In this document: piece by piece, positions 51,828-64,000 of the stretch
Layout: each line of letters starts with the position of its first letter
How positions within the stretch are numbered: the first letter of the stretch is position 1
Assembly: GCF_016808095.1 (NCBI RefSeq)
Contig: NC_068980.1
Span: forward strand, 3,844,001 to 3,908,000
From: Vigna angularis
Taxonomy: Eukaryota > Streptophyta > Magnoliopsida > Fabales > Fabaceae
Direction: 5' to 3'
DNA length: 64,000 nucleotides
The notes under the pieces: model-generated
Seen by the model: only the letters and a program-made list of their open reading frames with translations
Databases searched by the model: none
Told to the model about the DNA's origin: nothing
Translations under genes and position numbers: made by a program

Positions 51828-52593
51828 GGGTGTGTTTAGTTGGAGGTAATGGGGGAAGAGTGATTGGAGGAGAGTGATTGAGTGGATTTGAGAGGATTTG
51901 AGGGTGATTTTTTTGTGTGTTTATTTGAGTGGATTTGAAGGTAATTGAGAGTGAATTTTGGGTTGAAGTTTGTGAGAATTAGTGTAGGATTTGATTGATG
52001 TGACAATTTTAAAAAATTAGTTTAATTAATAAAAATTGAAGATTACCAAAATACCCCTAATTATTAAAATAATATAAAATGTTATATTTAATTATAAAAA
52101 TATTTATAAAGAAAAAAAATTTAACATTAATTTTGAAAATATACAAAAATTATAACTTAGTAAATAAGCTCTTCTTTTCCATGGCAACCAGAAAAGACAA
52201 AGCCATAGGCATTAAATTAAAAACCACATGTAGCTGCGTGGCAGTGTGGAAACACAATCGCATCACATACAGGGATGAAGAGAAGAAGCGGAAGAGATAT
52301 CTTCCATGGTGCTGTTTAAGATGAAGGAGGTTGCCGAAACCTATCTGGGTTCAAGCGATGATCACTGTCCCTGCTTATTTTAGCAACATGCAGAGACAAG
52401 TAAGGACACATATGACATTTCACATAAAATCCCTCCAAATCTTCGCAATACAGCGAGATGATTGAAATTGGCATATCCCGCAAATCAGCACAATCTCTTC
52501 CTCGCATATCCATCAAAACGAACACCTTCCATCTCGCAAATCATTCCTCACAATCTCTCTTCAACAGTGTTTACTCCTCATCCGAACACAGCC
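51828..52593. mobile_element. PIF/Harbinger (Tourist-like) element or MITE, 766 bp
   Basis: The left end GGGTGTGTTTAGTTGGAGG and the right end, read inverted, GGCTGTGTTCGGATGAGG, form imperfect terminal inverted repeats. Similarity continues inward (GAAGAGTGATTGGAGGA against GAAGAGAGATTGTGAGGA). Both ends are flanked by TTA (51825-51827 and 52594-52596), the target duplication typical of PIF/Harbinger. No transposase is encoded; the small frame near 52180 has no recognisable domain. An active relative elsewhere would have moved it. Confidence 0.65.
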
Positions 52594-52599
52594 TTATTT

Positions 52600-55550
52600 T
52601 TGTATCCTCAAATATTGTTTATAATTGTAATTTTAAAAATATACTGTCTAATACAAATGACAAGAAAATTGATTTCATTTAAATGAAGTATCGAATATAT
52701 TAATTAATTAGACTTGATATATAAAGATTAACTCTTATATTACATACTGATATTAGACTCCTAATGATCCATATTATACTTAGAAACAAATCAAGAAGAG
52801 TGTAACAAAGAAGATTAATTACTTAAATTTTATGAGAAAAAGAAAAGTGATCCCAACTACTATTTAATTATTGTAAGACACAAATAAGGCATCATGGTTA
52901 TAAAAAAAACAGTGAAGAACATCTTTAGCTCTCTTGTTCCGCTGTAATCATTAATCTTCCTCGTGGTCTTAATTCCACCGTTTGTAGTTTAACTAATAAT
53001 CATACTTCTTTACAATTGAAAAATTTGTCCCGAATTCCATAAGAATATTCAAAGGCTGAATAATGATTAATGAGGGGAACAAAAGTGTCTATTTATCTCA
53101 TCCTCCAAGATTATGATCTACCTTGTTCGTTGCTGTCTTTCTTTTCTTGGTTTTGTCTCCCTTGATTCCATTTTTTACCTTTACAAAACATTGCGAATAA
53201 TCATCCCCATGCAATCGCACACTTGTTGAAATGATTATGACGGAGCTTTTGTTCAAACTCCTCCACTCAATAACGATTTTCATTAAATAGTGTAGATTTT
53301 GACTAATGAAGCGCCTGAAATCATTACAATTGAAATTACTCTCCACTTGTTGGTTCATCATTGACTTCTGCTAATTATTTCTTCACCGGAGCCCTCTTCA
53401 CCCTTTTTACAAATCCCTTCTCTATACATAGAGAGAGGAAGAAGAAAAAAACTCAGTTTGTCTTATCCAATTACATGATAATATTTTATAGATAAAGAAA
53501 TCTTATAATATGAAAGTTTGTTCAGTATGAGAATCTTAGTCTATGATTAAAAAAAAACGATAGGATAGTTGAGTAGTGAAACTAAAATAGAGTTAACATT
53601 AAAAATGATTAGGTTAAGCTTAAGTTAGATCATTATCAACTAGGTCGTAAATAGTATAATACTAACTTGAAATTTATTTTGAAATCTATAAATACAGATA
53701 TTTATGATATTGTGGTAGCTTGGTTACATTCATTGCATATTTATTGTTAACACAGTTGAACTCTTACTAACTTAACATGAGAGTATCTTTTACATGTAAC
53801 TCTTCAATTCAACCAAATAGTGATTAATATAAAATGAAGAAAAAACTTTAATCTGTACTTAAAGTTTGAAAATTATTATAAAAAAAAGACTTAATCTCGA
53901 TTTATAAACCGAAAGAGAAATTATTATTTTTATCAAACAAATGATATTTGTTAATATTTTGTTACTGTAAAAGAGTTTAAATCAATTACTTTTTATTCCT
54001 TTTTCAAACTCTTCAAAGTAACATTATCTCCCAAATTTTATAAGAGAAAGTTAAACTCCATACTTGTCCTATTTTTCTTTTTAAATTGTTATTAAGTCAA
54101 CCATATAACTCCTATAACATATGTGTACGTGTAGAGTATGATGGAACTCAGATATATTCTTCTGCCTATATAGCGAACGTATCAGGTAAAGAAATTTTTA
54201 TTAATTATGATTGAAGAAGAGAAGAATATACAGTTAAAAGTAAAATAATGTAATCATTAGTTAGCAATTATTCACGTGCAACTATAGTTCAGATTTACTG
54301 ATTTCATTCTCTATTAAACACTCTTCTGAGTCTGCACATTCCATGTATAGAAAGACAAGAGTTTGACTCCATTTTGAACCACCATCATACACATATTATC
54401 TCATTTCTTCTTTCATTTGAAAATCTGTCCCCTTTTCTTTTTCAGTGAATGCCTACTAAATCAATGCTTCTATACGTAATATTTTTGTTTTCTTCAGAAA
54501 AGGGCTTTATGTATTCGTTTTCATACTGAATTACTTGATGAGAAGGGAAGACCACCATATTAAAATCTCGGCTCTTTTTCTGCCGCCACCCACCTACTCA
54601 TTCGCCATCAGTGATTAGTGGTTACTCATCAAGAAGATAAACACATTTCATCATTCTGTGAGTGTGATGTTTAAAATTTGGACTCTGCAAGCCCTTTTAA
54701 GCCTTTTTGATATCGGTAGCTTTTTCCTCCTTTCTTGGGGGTTCAGTCAAACCGAACTCCAACCACCTTTTCGTATGTGTATAAATATGGTCAAATAAAT
54801 GTTGAAAACGAAGGTTTGCTTTTTGACAAAGACATTCACTGTTAATCGTTTCCTGTTACCTTTTCAGGATCCAATGTTAAAGTAATCGTTTCTGATGCTC
54901 CATTGGTTGGTGCCATTATCACACTTTCGGCATCTTAATCAACTTTCTCCGCCAAGCTCCACTCACCAAATGTGTTCTAGTCTGGGAGACAAATATTCTA
55001 ATTCTAGCCATAGTCTTTGTAGACTGATCACAAAACAACTCTTACGATTCCATGGTAAAAACTCTACTACATATGCTTTACATATATAAATTCAACTGAA
55101 ACCTTTTTTTCATACCACGTCTCTCTCATTTCTTAAAAGCAAATATAACTAATGGCTGCAGGCCACAACTTCAAGTTATACATTTATAGTGTTACACAAC
55201 ACTGTTGAAGTCATGTTTTTATATCAGCACTGTCACATCTGATAGGATTTCTACAGTGTTCGCTCTCTCTCACTCTCTTTTTCTATCCAGTTTGGCATAA
55301 TCACGTCATTATGAACATGCAAAACCGATGTAACAGACAGTTGGAGAGAAAAACACGAGGCCAAAGGCAAGTAAACTATATGGTTCAACGGGTCAGCCAA
55401 AATTTCGTGGTAGTTTTAATTAGATTTCCAATTTAAAAGTAGACTGTTATTAAACATTTAAATCATATTTAATTGTCATATAATTTATTGTTCAAGACAG
55501 GAGCTGAATACAAAGGCTAAATTAAACAAAACCATGGTACCTTGAAGTCA
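52600..55550. other. Intergenic stretch, no gene recognised
   Basis: AT-rich with somewhat less AT-rich patches at 52.9-53.4 kb and 54.3-55.1 kb. A minus-strand frame at 53098-53361 looks like degraded protein sequence (basic, charged), possibly transposon-derived, but I cannot name it. Confidence 0.45.
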
Positions 55551-55554
55551 AGGA

Positions 55555-55800
55555 GTTGGTCGCAGCCACGTGGTTGATCCTACCGAGGTGAATGGGCATA
55601 TACGATAATAGCACAGCACTTTCGCACATGTCCCGTGGCGTGCACAACGAACACGCGCCAAGCGTCGAGCCAGAATTAGAAGGGCAATGCGAGGCTCGCG
55701 TGTTTGTGTGAGTTCGCAGGTTTTTGCTTTTGCTGACTCGGTTTTCCCTAAACGTGTCTCAACCTGGGGGCTCCCACGTGACTTATACCTAATTGCCATG
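55555..55800. other. GC-richer non-coding island with two G-boxes
   Basis: A locally GC-rich, CG-containing stretch in AT-rich surroundings. CCACGTGG (55566-55573) and CACGTG (55775-55780) are perfect G-boxes, and further CG-rich words (ACACGCGCC, GGCTCGCGTG) lie between. It looks like a promoter, but no coding frame with protein-like content follows in either direction. It could be a promoter of a non-coding transcript, a gene remnant or an orphan regulatory region. Confidence 0.4.
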
Positions 55801-55959
55801 TGCACTTCTCCCATCAATAGTCACCACTGCTCCTCCAATAGTTTTAGTTGCATGCAAAACATTGTACCAACAACACCATCCATAATACACACTGTACATG
55901 AACGGCTGACCGAATCATCTACGGCAATAACACATTTGAGTTTGAATCAATAGCTTAGT

Positions 55960-57280
55960 TGGATTCTAATCATGACGCACCGTTATAAATTTTTAAACAC
56001 TATAAATATTATCAATAATTAATTTTATAAATAAAATATGTTTATCAAGTATTAAGTCATAATTAAGTTTATGTTAATTATAATCATGATTAAAATTTTA
56101 TTGTATTAATCAAATTGTTGTAATATTGACTTGAACTTCATAATATATTTGTTACATACACTCTCTCACAACTTAAAAACAGAGTAGATTTGACAACACT
56201 TTATGATTGAGACTAAAATTAACGTGAGACTTGAATAAAAAAATGTTTTGATTATGGTAAACCGACCTCCAAAACATACACAATATACAAACACAAATTT
56301 GTGGAACAATATTATATATCACTGTTAATCTTAATCTTATACTTTTAAAGCAATCCAACTTCACGTACTAAAGTGACAATGTACCATACGACAGGTAAAG
56401 TGGTTACCCCCGTTACTGGTAACCCAATAACTTCACGTACTAAATAAATTTATCACATTTCGTTACATTTATAATTCGTCAACTACATAACGTCAGTTCC
56501 AGAAATCAATATCTAAAAATTATTAGCACAGTTGAGGTCGAATATATATAACTTATTATGAAAGATAAATATATATAACACGAAATTACTAATCATAAAA
56601 AAACTTTTAACTTATAATAAAAAAAGGTACTTTCGGTGAGCAATATCTTCACTATACCACATATTCCTAATAAGTGTTATATAACCAGTTAATTCGTCTT
56701 ATTTATTTAAAAGTTTTTGGATGCCTTGGTTTTAGGCAAGTAGAATTGTAGTACAAAATTCCAATCAAGAGTTAGGAAAATAATTTTTCTCGACTATAAA
56801 TAATTATTTAAAGATACATTAATGGCATAAATAGTGTCTAGTCAATTTCTAGTATCTATAAACGTGTTTTCAACCTAATGTCTTGAAAAGTAACAATTTT
56901 TATCATACATTCATCTCATTTTGTTTTTCATTCTTGCTACCACTTTAATTTCGACTTTCCTACCACCCACACTTTCCTAGTTTTAATCCTCCTATATATT
57001 AATTACTACATATATATTTAACTTAGGAAAAGTTCAGACCTGGCTTATTACATCATCAATTTTAAATATATTATCCAACAACATTGTGCATAATTATTAA
57101 ACAATTAAGTAAAGTTAATCAATGACCCAGATTTTTAATGGTCATTCAACTCTTCTAACTCATTCTCTGATATATTTTTTCATTTCCTCACTTCTGCTTT
57201 TACATATGCTAATTATTTCACTAATATTGTTACTTTATTACAAAACATAAGTCTTGTGGTATAGCCTAAAATTTTATTGT
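55960..57280. other. AT-rich intergenic stretch
   Basis: No gene recognised. The word CTTCACGTACTAAA occurs twice (about 56360 and 56430) around a GGTTAC...GTAACC inverted repeat (about 56401-56423). Confidence 0.45.
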
Positions 57281-57289
57281 TGGCACAAG

Positions 57290-58060
57290 GTTATGAATGT
57301 TGGGCAAAATCATATCTACCTTGTAGATCTTCCTAAAGGAAAAATTCATTTTGATTGCAAAATGAATGTACAAAATTAAGCATTATGTTAAAAGTATTGG
57401 TCAAAACTTACAAATAGATGGAAAGAGTGGATTAATTTGATACTTTTTTACTTGTTGCAAAGCTTAACATTGTTTGAGTTTTATTTGTTTTATTTGTCAT
57501 TAAAAGATTATTTTGAAACAACTAGATAATATTTTTTTCTCCACGGAGATTACGCGAGAAGGTATATGTTGCTCCTCTTGATATTAAAGTTCAAGGTTTT
57601 TTGGTTTAACGGATTTATTTATGTCATAAAATAAGATAATAGAAAGTGATATTCGATATTATTCATTGTTCTTTTGTCTTTCAATTATAAGCAATTATTT
57701 ACTATATGTGAACATCTTTTACAATATCATTGACTTATGTTGATGATGTGGTATTGAGAGAATATGCAACAAATTACTAGTTTTAAGAAATTCCTAGATA
57801 GTAGTTTAGGGATTATTTTGATCGTCTAATATATTTTCTTAGTCTTAGATGTGTTATATAAGGAAGAAGTATTCTTAATAAAAGGAAATACACACTCGAA
57901 TTATTGAAGGATAATAATGATCGATAAACTAGTTCAGACACTTTTTGAACCTAACCAAATTACAATCTAATAATAAAGAGAATTCATAAATCTCTTCTGA
58001 TTGACTTATATAAAGTTGTATGCACTGAAGAGTATACATTCATGCGACGACATGTATTTA
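57290..58060 (+). pseudogene. Decayed Ty1/copia reverse transcriptase
   Basis: Stop-filled remnant with the copia RT landmarks in order: LPKGKIHFDCK (about 57328, like the LPPGKKPIGCK entry motif), FLHGD (about 57537), YVDDVVL with the catalytic YVDD (57736-57747), FRDYFDRLIYFLSL, then KRKYTLELLKD (57880-57912). YVDD and KRKYTLELL are in the same frame, with several stops between them. Upstream blocks need frame changes. Neither LTRs nor integrase are visible, so this is a very old fragment unrelated in age to the element at 39 kb. Confidence 0.82.
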
Positions 58061-59949
58061 TTTGTAGCGTATGAATCGTGAATTAGAATGTGTTAAAGAT
58101 ATTTTATACGCCGCAGAATTGTGTGAGGTAAACCTTTGTATGTGCTAAACACAATTGACAAAACATAACCGCTTAGATTGCATGCACATGTGATCACTTA
58201 CAATGCATGTGATGACTCTCAGGTAGATACATTGAATTCAGAATATGTCACTTTTAATTAAGCACCTTTGTCTTATGCAACTTTATTATAGAATTAATCT
58301 GATTTTGGACTTTTCTTGCTTTCAACCCCAAACTCAAACAACCAAAATGTTTTCACTCATATTTTAATTGCCTCCTCAAATTCTATGAGTATAGATTGAG
58401 TTATACAACATTAATTAAAATGACACTACGTGAGTTTGATTATTATATCTATTTTCTATTATAGATGATACCTAAAGTGGGTTTCTTCATTGTATTAAAA
58501 TTTAGAAACAAATAAATAAATAAATATTTATGTGTGTACTATTTTGAGTGTTGGTTTTAACTGAAACGACAGAACATGTGCCGATGTGCGGTTTGTCTGG
58601 AACTAAAATAAAATATTTGTAGTTTTTGAACAAAACTCTTCATCCACGTTTGTTGACGTTGTTATAACTCAGAACACGGTTGTCTTTTTTCGTGTTTGTT
58701 TCGTAGTGACTATAAATTAGAAAATTAAATGGAAAATTAATAATACTGAAAATAATTTTTTGCCGACAATACTGCTGGGTCTGCCCAGATGATAATTCTA
58801 AAATAATGTTATTTTGAGGGGGGTTTCTTTTATAGTATGAAAATAAGCTTTGGTGTTTTCACTGCAGGTATATGAGATGGAGTTTTCTTTTAGTAAATAG
58901 CAATAGCTTTTATTTGTTTTTTTAACAGTAACACATATGAACCATAATGGTTGTCGAATCGAAGCTTTCTGTTTATAGTATAGCAGTTTGCGACAAATCC
59001 AACAGGGTGTCCATGTCGCTTAGATAATAAGTATTTTCATATTTTCTTTTAAATTATTTATGTACTCGACAATTTTCGTTATTTCTAATTTAATTAGATA
59101 ATAAAGTCACAAAAATATAAGTAAACTTTTTGACATTTTTAACCAGTGTAAAAAAAAATAACGTAAAATATTTATAATTTATCAAAATTAGACTTCATTC
59201 ACTTCATTACATGTATCCACAATTATTCTATATTAAAGTTAACAGACAATTATATTTAAATCTTATTTTTAAAGACTTTCAGTCTAACTAATTCAAGATT
59301 TCAATTTCTTGAATCTAAAAAAAATTGGAATCATGAGAGTTAAAAAAAGTATAAGATTAGTAATGAATTAAGTTTTTTATTTACATACAAACATTTATTA
59401 GGTGTTCAATTTCATAGGTTCAAATCATATTTTCTAATACATTAATAACCACAAATCAAACATAGGACAATCCACATCAAGCATTAAGTATGAAAATTAC
59501 ACACTAACAATGAATTGGATAAGCATATATTATTATTAACACAAAATTACACAAAAGTTTAATGTTTTACAACTAATAGCAACAAATAAGAATAGTCCTC
59601 TACGGTAGAGAATTTAGAGTTTTACAAAATTAGAGAGACAAGGAAGAAATTGAAACTATAAATGTATGCACACCCTTCTAGCAATTCTTGACAATTGCTC
59701 CAAACTCCAATTGTGTTTCTCATTAGCATCGACACCTTCAATTTCGTAGTCATTCCTCCTATTTTAAAACCACCATGGATGATGAAGACCTAGGAGGGTT
59801 AGGAAAGCTTCCTGAGCACCTATGTACCTCCAAGAGCTTCTCCCCAACATCCTAGGCAAGCTACTAAAAAAAAAAGGAGGGATTGGTCTGAGATGAGTTA
59901 AGACCCTTTCTCTTTGTCAAGACATAAAAAATAGACAATTTTGTGTATC

Positions 59950-60110
59950 AAGATTAACATTTTTCACCCAACAACTAAAATTTTCGTCCAACGAACTAGT
60001 AAACTCACCCAAAAGTGAATGGTGTCGCCTAGCAAGTGAATAATAAATAGCGTCGCCCAATGAATTAATAGTGTCACCCAACAAGTGAATAATAAATAGT
60101 GTCACATGAA
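59950..60110. repeat. Second field of TCGCCCAACGA-type motifs
   Basis: Six copies such as TTCGTCCAACGAACT, GTCGCCTAGCAAGTG, GTCGCCCAATGAAT and GTCACCCAACAAGTG, partly in a roughly 30-bp unit that includes AAGTGAATAATAAATAG twice. The word matches the field at 7505-7825, on the same strand. Confidence 0.75.
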
Positions 60111-62583
60111 TAATACTACCAGAAATAATTTTGTTTACTTGTTATGTTTGAACGTGATTCTTATGATATACAGTGTAGGTATTCACCTAAAATTTATCTT
60201 TTTATTATTCAGTCATGTTTCCTTAAACTCAATTTGTTTTCCTCCACTAAAATCAATTTCTATGCACTTATTTCAAATACTTAAACATATATCATAATAA
60301 AACAAAAACATATTAATTAAAACAAAAAAATATAAAAACACATTAAACTTTAGAATAAAAATAAAAACTATGTAAAAGTTTATTTATTCACAAAATTAAA
60401 AAAAAACTTTTAAAACCAACTATTATCATTATAAGGCCATTTTAATACACGTGACATAGAACTTGTTTGGTTGCTTTATGTTTGAAAAATTATTAAGCAT
60501 TTTGTTTGAGTCAAGAGACCTTATATTATATTAAATGGAATGAAAATTTAAGATGCTCAAATGTTTTATTATGTAAAAGATTCTCAAACATGTTAAAATC
60601 CCACCATTAATTTCTTTGCATTTCTTTTTTATATTAAACTTTATTGAAAACTGTTAATTAGGATTTCATTTACTATGATTTTTTTTTTTTAAATTTGAAC
60701 TACATAGAAAAATAACTTAAACATAATCGATAATTATCTCATAAAATTGAAATAAATAATAATAGATAAAAAAATAAAAAATATATATTAAAATGTAAAA
60801 AATAAATAAATTATAAATTACAAATTAAAAGTTAATTGAAGTAATTTATAATATAAATTAAATTTTATAATAAATTACTTTAGAGTATTTATGAAAGAGT
60901 TTCATAATTTTCTGTTGATAAATTAGCTTAAAACTAAATAAATAAATTAGTAATTAATTTTCAGAGGTATTTATGTTATCATAGATTAAACTCGTAACTT
61001 ATACTGTCACAAACTTAGTATATACTGATGTGTTAATCACACTTGTAAATTTGTTTTGTTTTATATTTATTACAATTAACTGTAAATAAAAGATAAATTA
61101 ATTGAAATTTAGAATCGATTAAGAATTCAAAGAAAAAGTAAAAAAAAAATTAAAACAAAGATACATAAAATTGAAATTATATATAGAAATATATATGAAA
61201 ACTTTTAAAGTTCAGTTTCACACTCAAACCTGTTATTAATTTAATCCAAGACTCTAATATTTTTGTATTCTCTTTATTTTAAACTTAATGTTCTCTTAGT
61301 AGTTATGTATAATTTAACGTATTATGTTCTTTGATAATTTATTAATTCACCAAATCACAAAATCTGAAAATTTCAAATAAAACGTACAAGATTTATATAA
61401 ATAACACATTTTTATTGTATTAGTTCAGAATTTCATTACTTAAAAATTGAATTCTGAATATATTTGTTACTGATCAGTGATCAGTACACAAAAACATGAT
61501 TTTTTAGGACAGAATATTAACTAATATAATAAATATTGTTTACGTAGATAAAATTTGCATTATATTGTTTGAGTAAAAAAAAATAGACAATGTAATTGTG
61601 TGAAAAATTCAATTAAATCTATAAGACGATTTCAATAGATCCTTTTTCAAGTCATATACTACAATCCAGAATAAAGAGAGTTATTAAATATAACTATAAA
61701 GAGTAACAAATAACACATAAAATAGAAATAAAATACCCGATAAAAATTAACAAACTAAGTCTATAACTCTTTTCTAACTATCAATTCTCTCAACTTCAAA
61801 ATGACTAATATTAGAAAGTGTTTATTTAAAGTTTACCAACTCAACATTATGCACGCACTAAAATAAAATAAATCACTGAAACTCTACTTGAGACAAACAT
61901 TAGTGCATCCATTCATCAATTATGATTTCACTCCATCTAAACATTTTCCACATGAAAACATGAAAAAATGTGATATACTTGATACAAGAGTATAAAAAAT
62001 AAATAAATAAAAATATGCAAAATTTAAACAAAATATTATATTATTAATCTTAAAAATAAAAAATACTGAATAGAAAATTAAAATGTTTCAGATCAAATAT
62101 CCGAAAAAAATAACTATGATATATAAGGTAATTATATATCTACCTAACAAGAAAATATGACTGAGTTAATTATCCAATTAACAAAAACAAAATGGTATGA
62201 GTACACTAATTATCTACATTGTAAGTACAAATATTTAATTGCCCCATTTGATCATGTGTGTATTCCAAAATTCGTAAGAGAGAATTTCAATTGAGATTCG
62301 AGAATAAGGTAGAAAATATGAACACTATATCTAATTTTTCTCCTTATTGTAAAGTTAAAAAGAAGAAGGAGGGGATAAAATAAAAAAGTTGTGTTTGGAC
62401 TTTTCTTCCAAAATAAATTCGTTTTAGTAAATTCTATATTAATCATCCCTAGTAATTCTTTCACAAATATCTCTTATTTTCTCTTTCCTAATATTTATTT
62501 CCACTAATTTTTTAAAAGATTACATTAATACTTTTTCTAGAGGAAATACGAGTGCATACATGTCAATATTTTCGTTATAATAA

Positions 62584-62590
<7 letters not shown>

Positions 62591-62647
<57 letters not shown>
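62591..62647. repeat. (TA)28 microsatellite
   Basis: Uninterrupted TA run. Confidence 0.96.
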
Positions 62648-62650
<3 letters not shown>

Positions 62651-63344
62651 GATGATTTATGAAAGTTTATACGATATATAAATTATTTTATACAACGTTT
62701 GTTTATTTATTTTCAGAAGATTCTCACAACATCTTTCAATAAGGTCTAGAAAAATACAGACGAGAAGGTCTATAAATTATCTATACTGATTTGTTTTAAC
62801 TTTTTGGCTTGACCAAAATCTTAAATTAGCAATAATATATATTAAATAATTTATTCTTAATCAAGGATGAATATTACTTTTTATATAAAATGATTATATT
62901 AAAAAATACTTAAAGTCTTTAAATGGTAATTATTATTTCTGACAATGAATGATTTATATCCATTCTCATATTATATAGTTTAAAAAAATATTAAGCACTT
63001 TAGCAACAAAATGTTAATATATAGAAAAACATAAATAAAGAGAGACAGAAAACATTGGTGTTTTTGTTTTGGTTTTGTATTATATAAAAGGAGTGCAAAA
63101 GGGACAGGGAAGCTTAGACGGTCCTAAAAGAGATGGAGAATTTTGGGGATTTTCAAATGATATTTAGCTGAGAGAAAAATATCAGAAAGTGAAAACTGTG
63201 ATTTATTTATTCATTTTTTTGCATTCTTTAATTTTCAATGATATGGTCAAGTTCTGTGGATAGTGTGGTAAGTCCCCACTTTCTGTGAGTATACTCTTCT
63301 CCCATGCCATCCCTTTGTTTTGTCTTATGTACCCTTTCTCTCTC

Positions 63345-63351
63345 TATAAAT
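63345..63351 (+). promoter_or_regulatory. TATA box of the right-edge gene
   Basis: CTCTCTATAAATAACCC, a textbook plant TATA context, 100 bases before the ATG at 63445, with a pyrimidine-rich leader between them. Confidence 0.7.
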
Positions 63352-63444
63352 AACCCTTTTCCTTCTTTCCTCAGACTCCCCTACCAACATACTACTGCTA
63401 TTCTTCTTCCCTTCTCTCTGCTCCTTTTCTTTCACACCATAACC

Positions 63445-63483
63445 ATGGAAGATCCCTTCGCTTCCATTCTCAATTTTCAAGAG
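63445..63483 (+). CDS. First coding exon of an unidentified gene, partial
   Basis: ATG at 63445 in a strong context (ACCATGGAA) encodes MEDPFASILNFQE and ends at GAG|GTGGGT, a good donor in phase 0. No following exon can be picked out before the window ends, so intron 1 is at least 500 bases. TATA box, CT-rich leader, start context and donor together make a real gene likely. I do not recognise the 13 residues. Confidence 0.55.
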
Positions 63484-64000
63484 GTGGGTCATTGCATATT
63501 TTCCTTATCCTTCACTACTTCTAATCTTTAATCTTAATCACACATGTTTCTGTCTTTCTTTCATGCTTTTCAACTTTCAAGAGGGTTTAATCATTTCTTC
63601 AACGTTATTTCATGATTCATTGTGTTCTTTCTCTTCTTTATTATTCTCGCGTCTTTTATTGTTTTTACAGTTTTTACCAGATTGCTTTTCTCTTTTTTCA
63701 TTCGTACATGATTAAGAGTGTAGGTGAAGTTGGTTCTTTCTGGATAGGATATGTTTCGTGTTGGTTCAATCTTGCAAGGATGAGACATGTCACGAGAAAA
63801 AATTGTGGCGACTAATTTTCCCGCATTAATTTTCAGGGCCCAAGATTATATTTTTACATTAAAGACTTATTATTTTTTTAATAATTTTCTGTTCCTTGAT
63901 TTGTTCTGCACAAATATCTTCATTAATAATATATGTTTTTAAATATTTTCTTACCTTCTTGTATAAGGAAACATCCATCGTTGACCCCTTTTTCCTGTAA
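63484..64000 (+). other. First intron of the right-edge gene (to window end)
   Basis: T-rich sequence without a convincing exon. TTTTTACAG near 63670 is a possible acceptor, but the sequence after it is quickly closed by stops in most frames. Confidence 0.4.

Larger units (their letters stand above)
58100..63300. other. AT-rich intergenic region
   Basis: No gene recognised over 5.2 kb. It holds a motif field near 59950-60110, a (TA)n run at 62591-62647, and a near-perfect TACTGATCA-G-TGATCAGTA palindrome at 61468-61486. Confidence 0.5.

Noticed and set aside
53098..53361. Minus-strand 87-codon frame
   Set aside because: Charged and possibly transposon-derived, but no motif could be named.

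Overview
This is a plant nuclear window, very AT-rich with many long (TA)n arrays. The gene set and the repeats fit a papilionoid legume, probably Phaseoleae (Vigna/Phaseolus type). That assignment is inference: the homologies are read by eye, and the legume-type repeat landscape supports it. All coding assignments rest on protein motifs plus intron boundaries that keep the reading frame. No database search was possible.

Layout. A ZAT11-like C2H2 zinc-finger repressor lies at 464-997 (-). A methyl-CpG-binding-domain protein with five phase-0 exons lies at 13949-16485 (+). An ALP1-like domesticated PIF/Harbinger transposase lies at 20039-24711 (-) with one 3.5-kb coding intron. A possible small orphan gene is at 32699-32980 (-). 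An intact but non-autonomous Ty1/copia-type LTR element is at 39226-42049, with a perfect 5-bp target duplication; it carries gag and protease but no integrase, RT or RNase H. Right after it come a MYB59/MYB48-like R2R3-MYB gene at 43460-44469 (+), a TIP1 aquaporin at 46641-47626 (-) and the tiny mitochondrial ATP synthase 6-kDa subunit gene at 50207-51453 (-), whose terminal exon is duplicated. The first exon of an unidentified gene starts at 63445 (+) and runs off the window.

The rest is intergenic: decayed transposons (copia RT remnant near 57.3-58.1 kb, a PIF/Tourist-like element at 51828-52593, a TRIM-like LTR with primer-binding site at 34898), tandem duplications, two fields of a short TCGCCCAACGA-like motif, and at least ten (TA)n arrays, the longest about 149 bp.

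The genes do not form an operon or pathway. Two are chromatin-related (MBD protein, ALP1-like protein), two are stress or nutrient type transcription factors (ZAT11-like, MYB59-like), and two serve membranes or organelles (TIP1, ATP synthase subunit). The most unusual signals are the duplicated stop-bearing terminal exon of the ATP synthase gene, the gag-protease-only retroelement with an in-frame TAG and a recurrent CCGWTCGGTC motif, the MYB first intron flanked by identical octamers, and the possible orphan gene.
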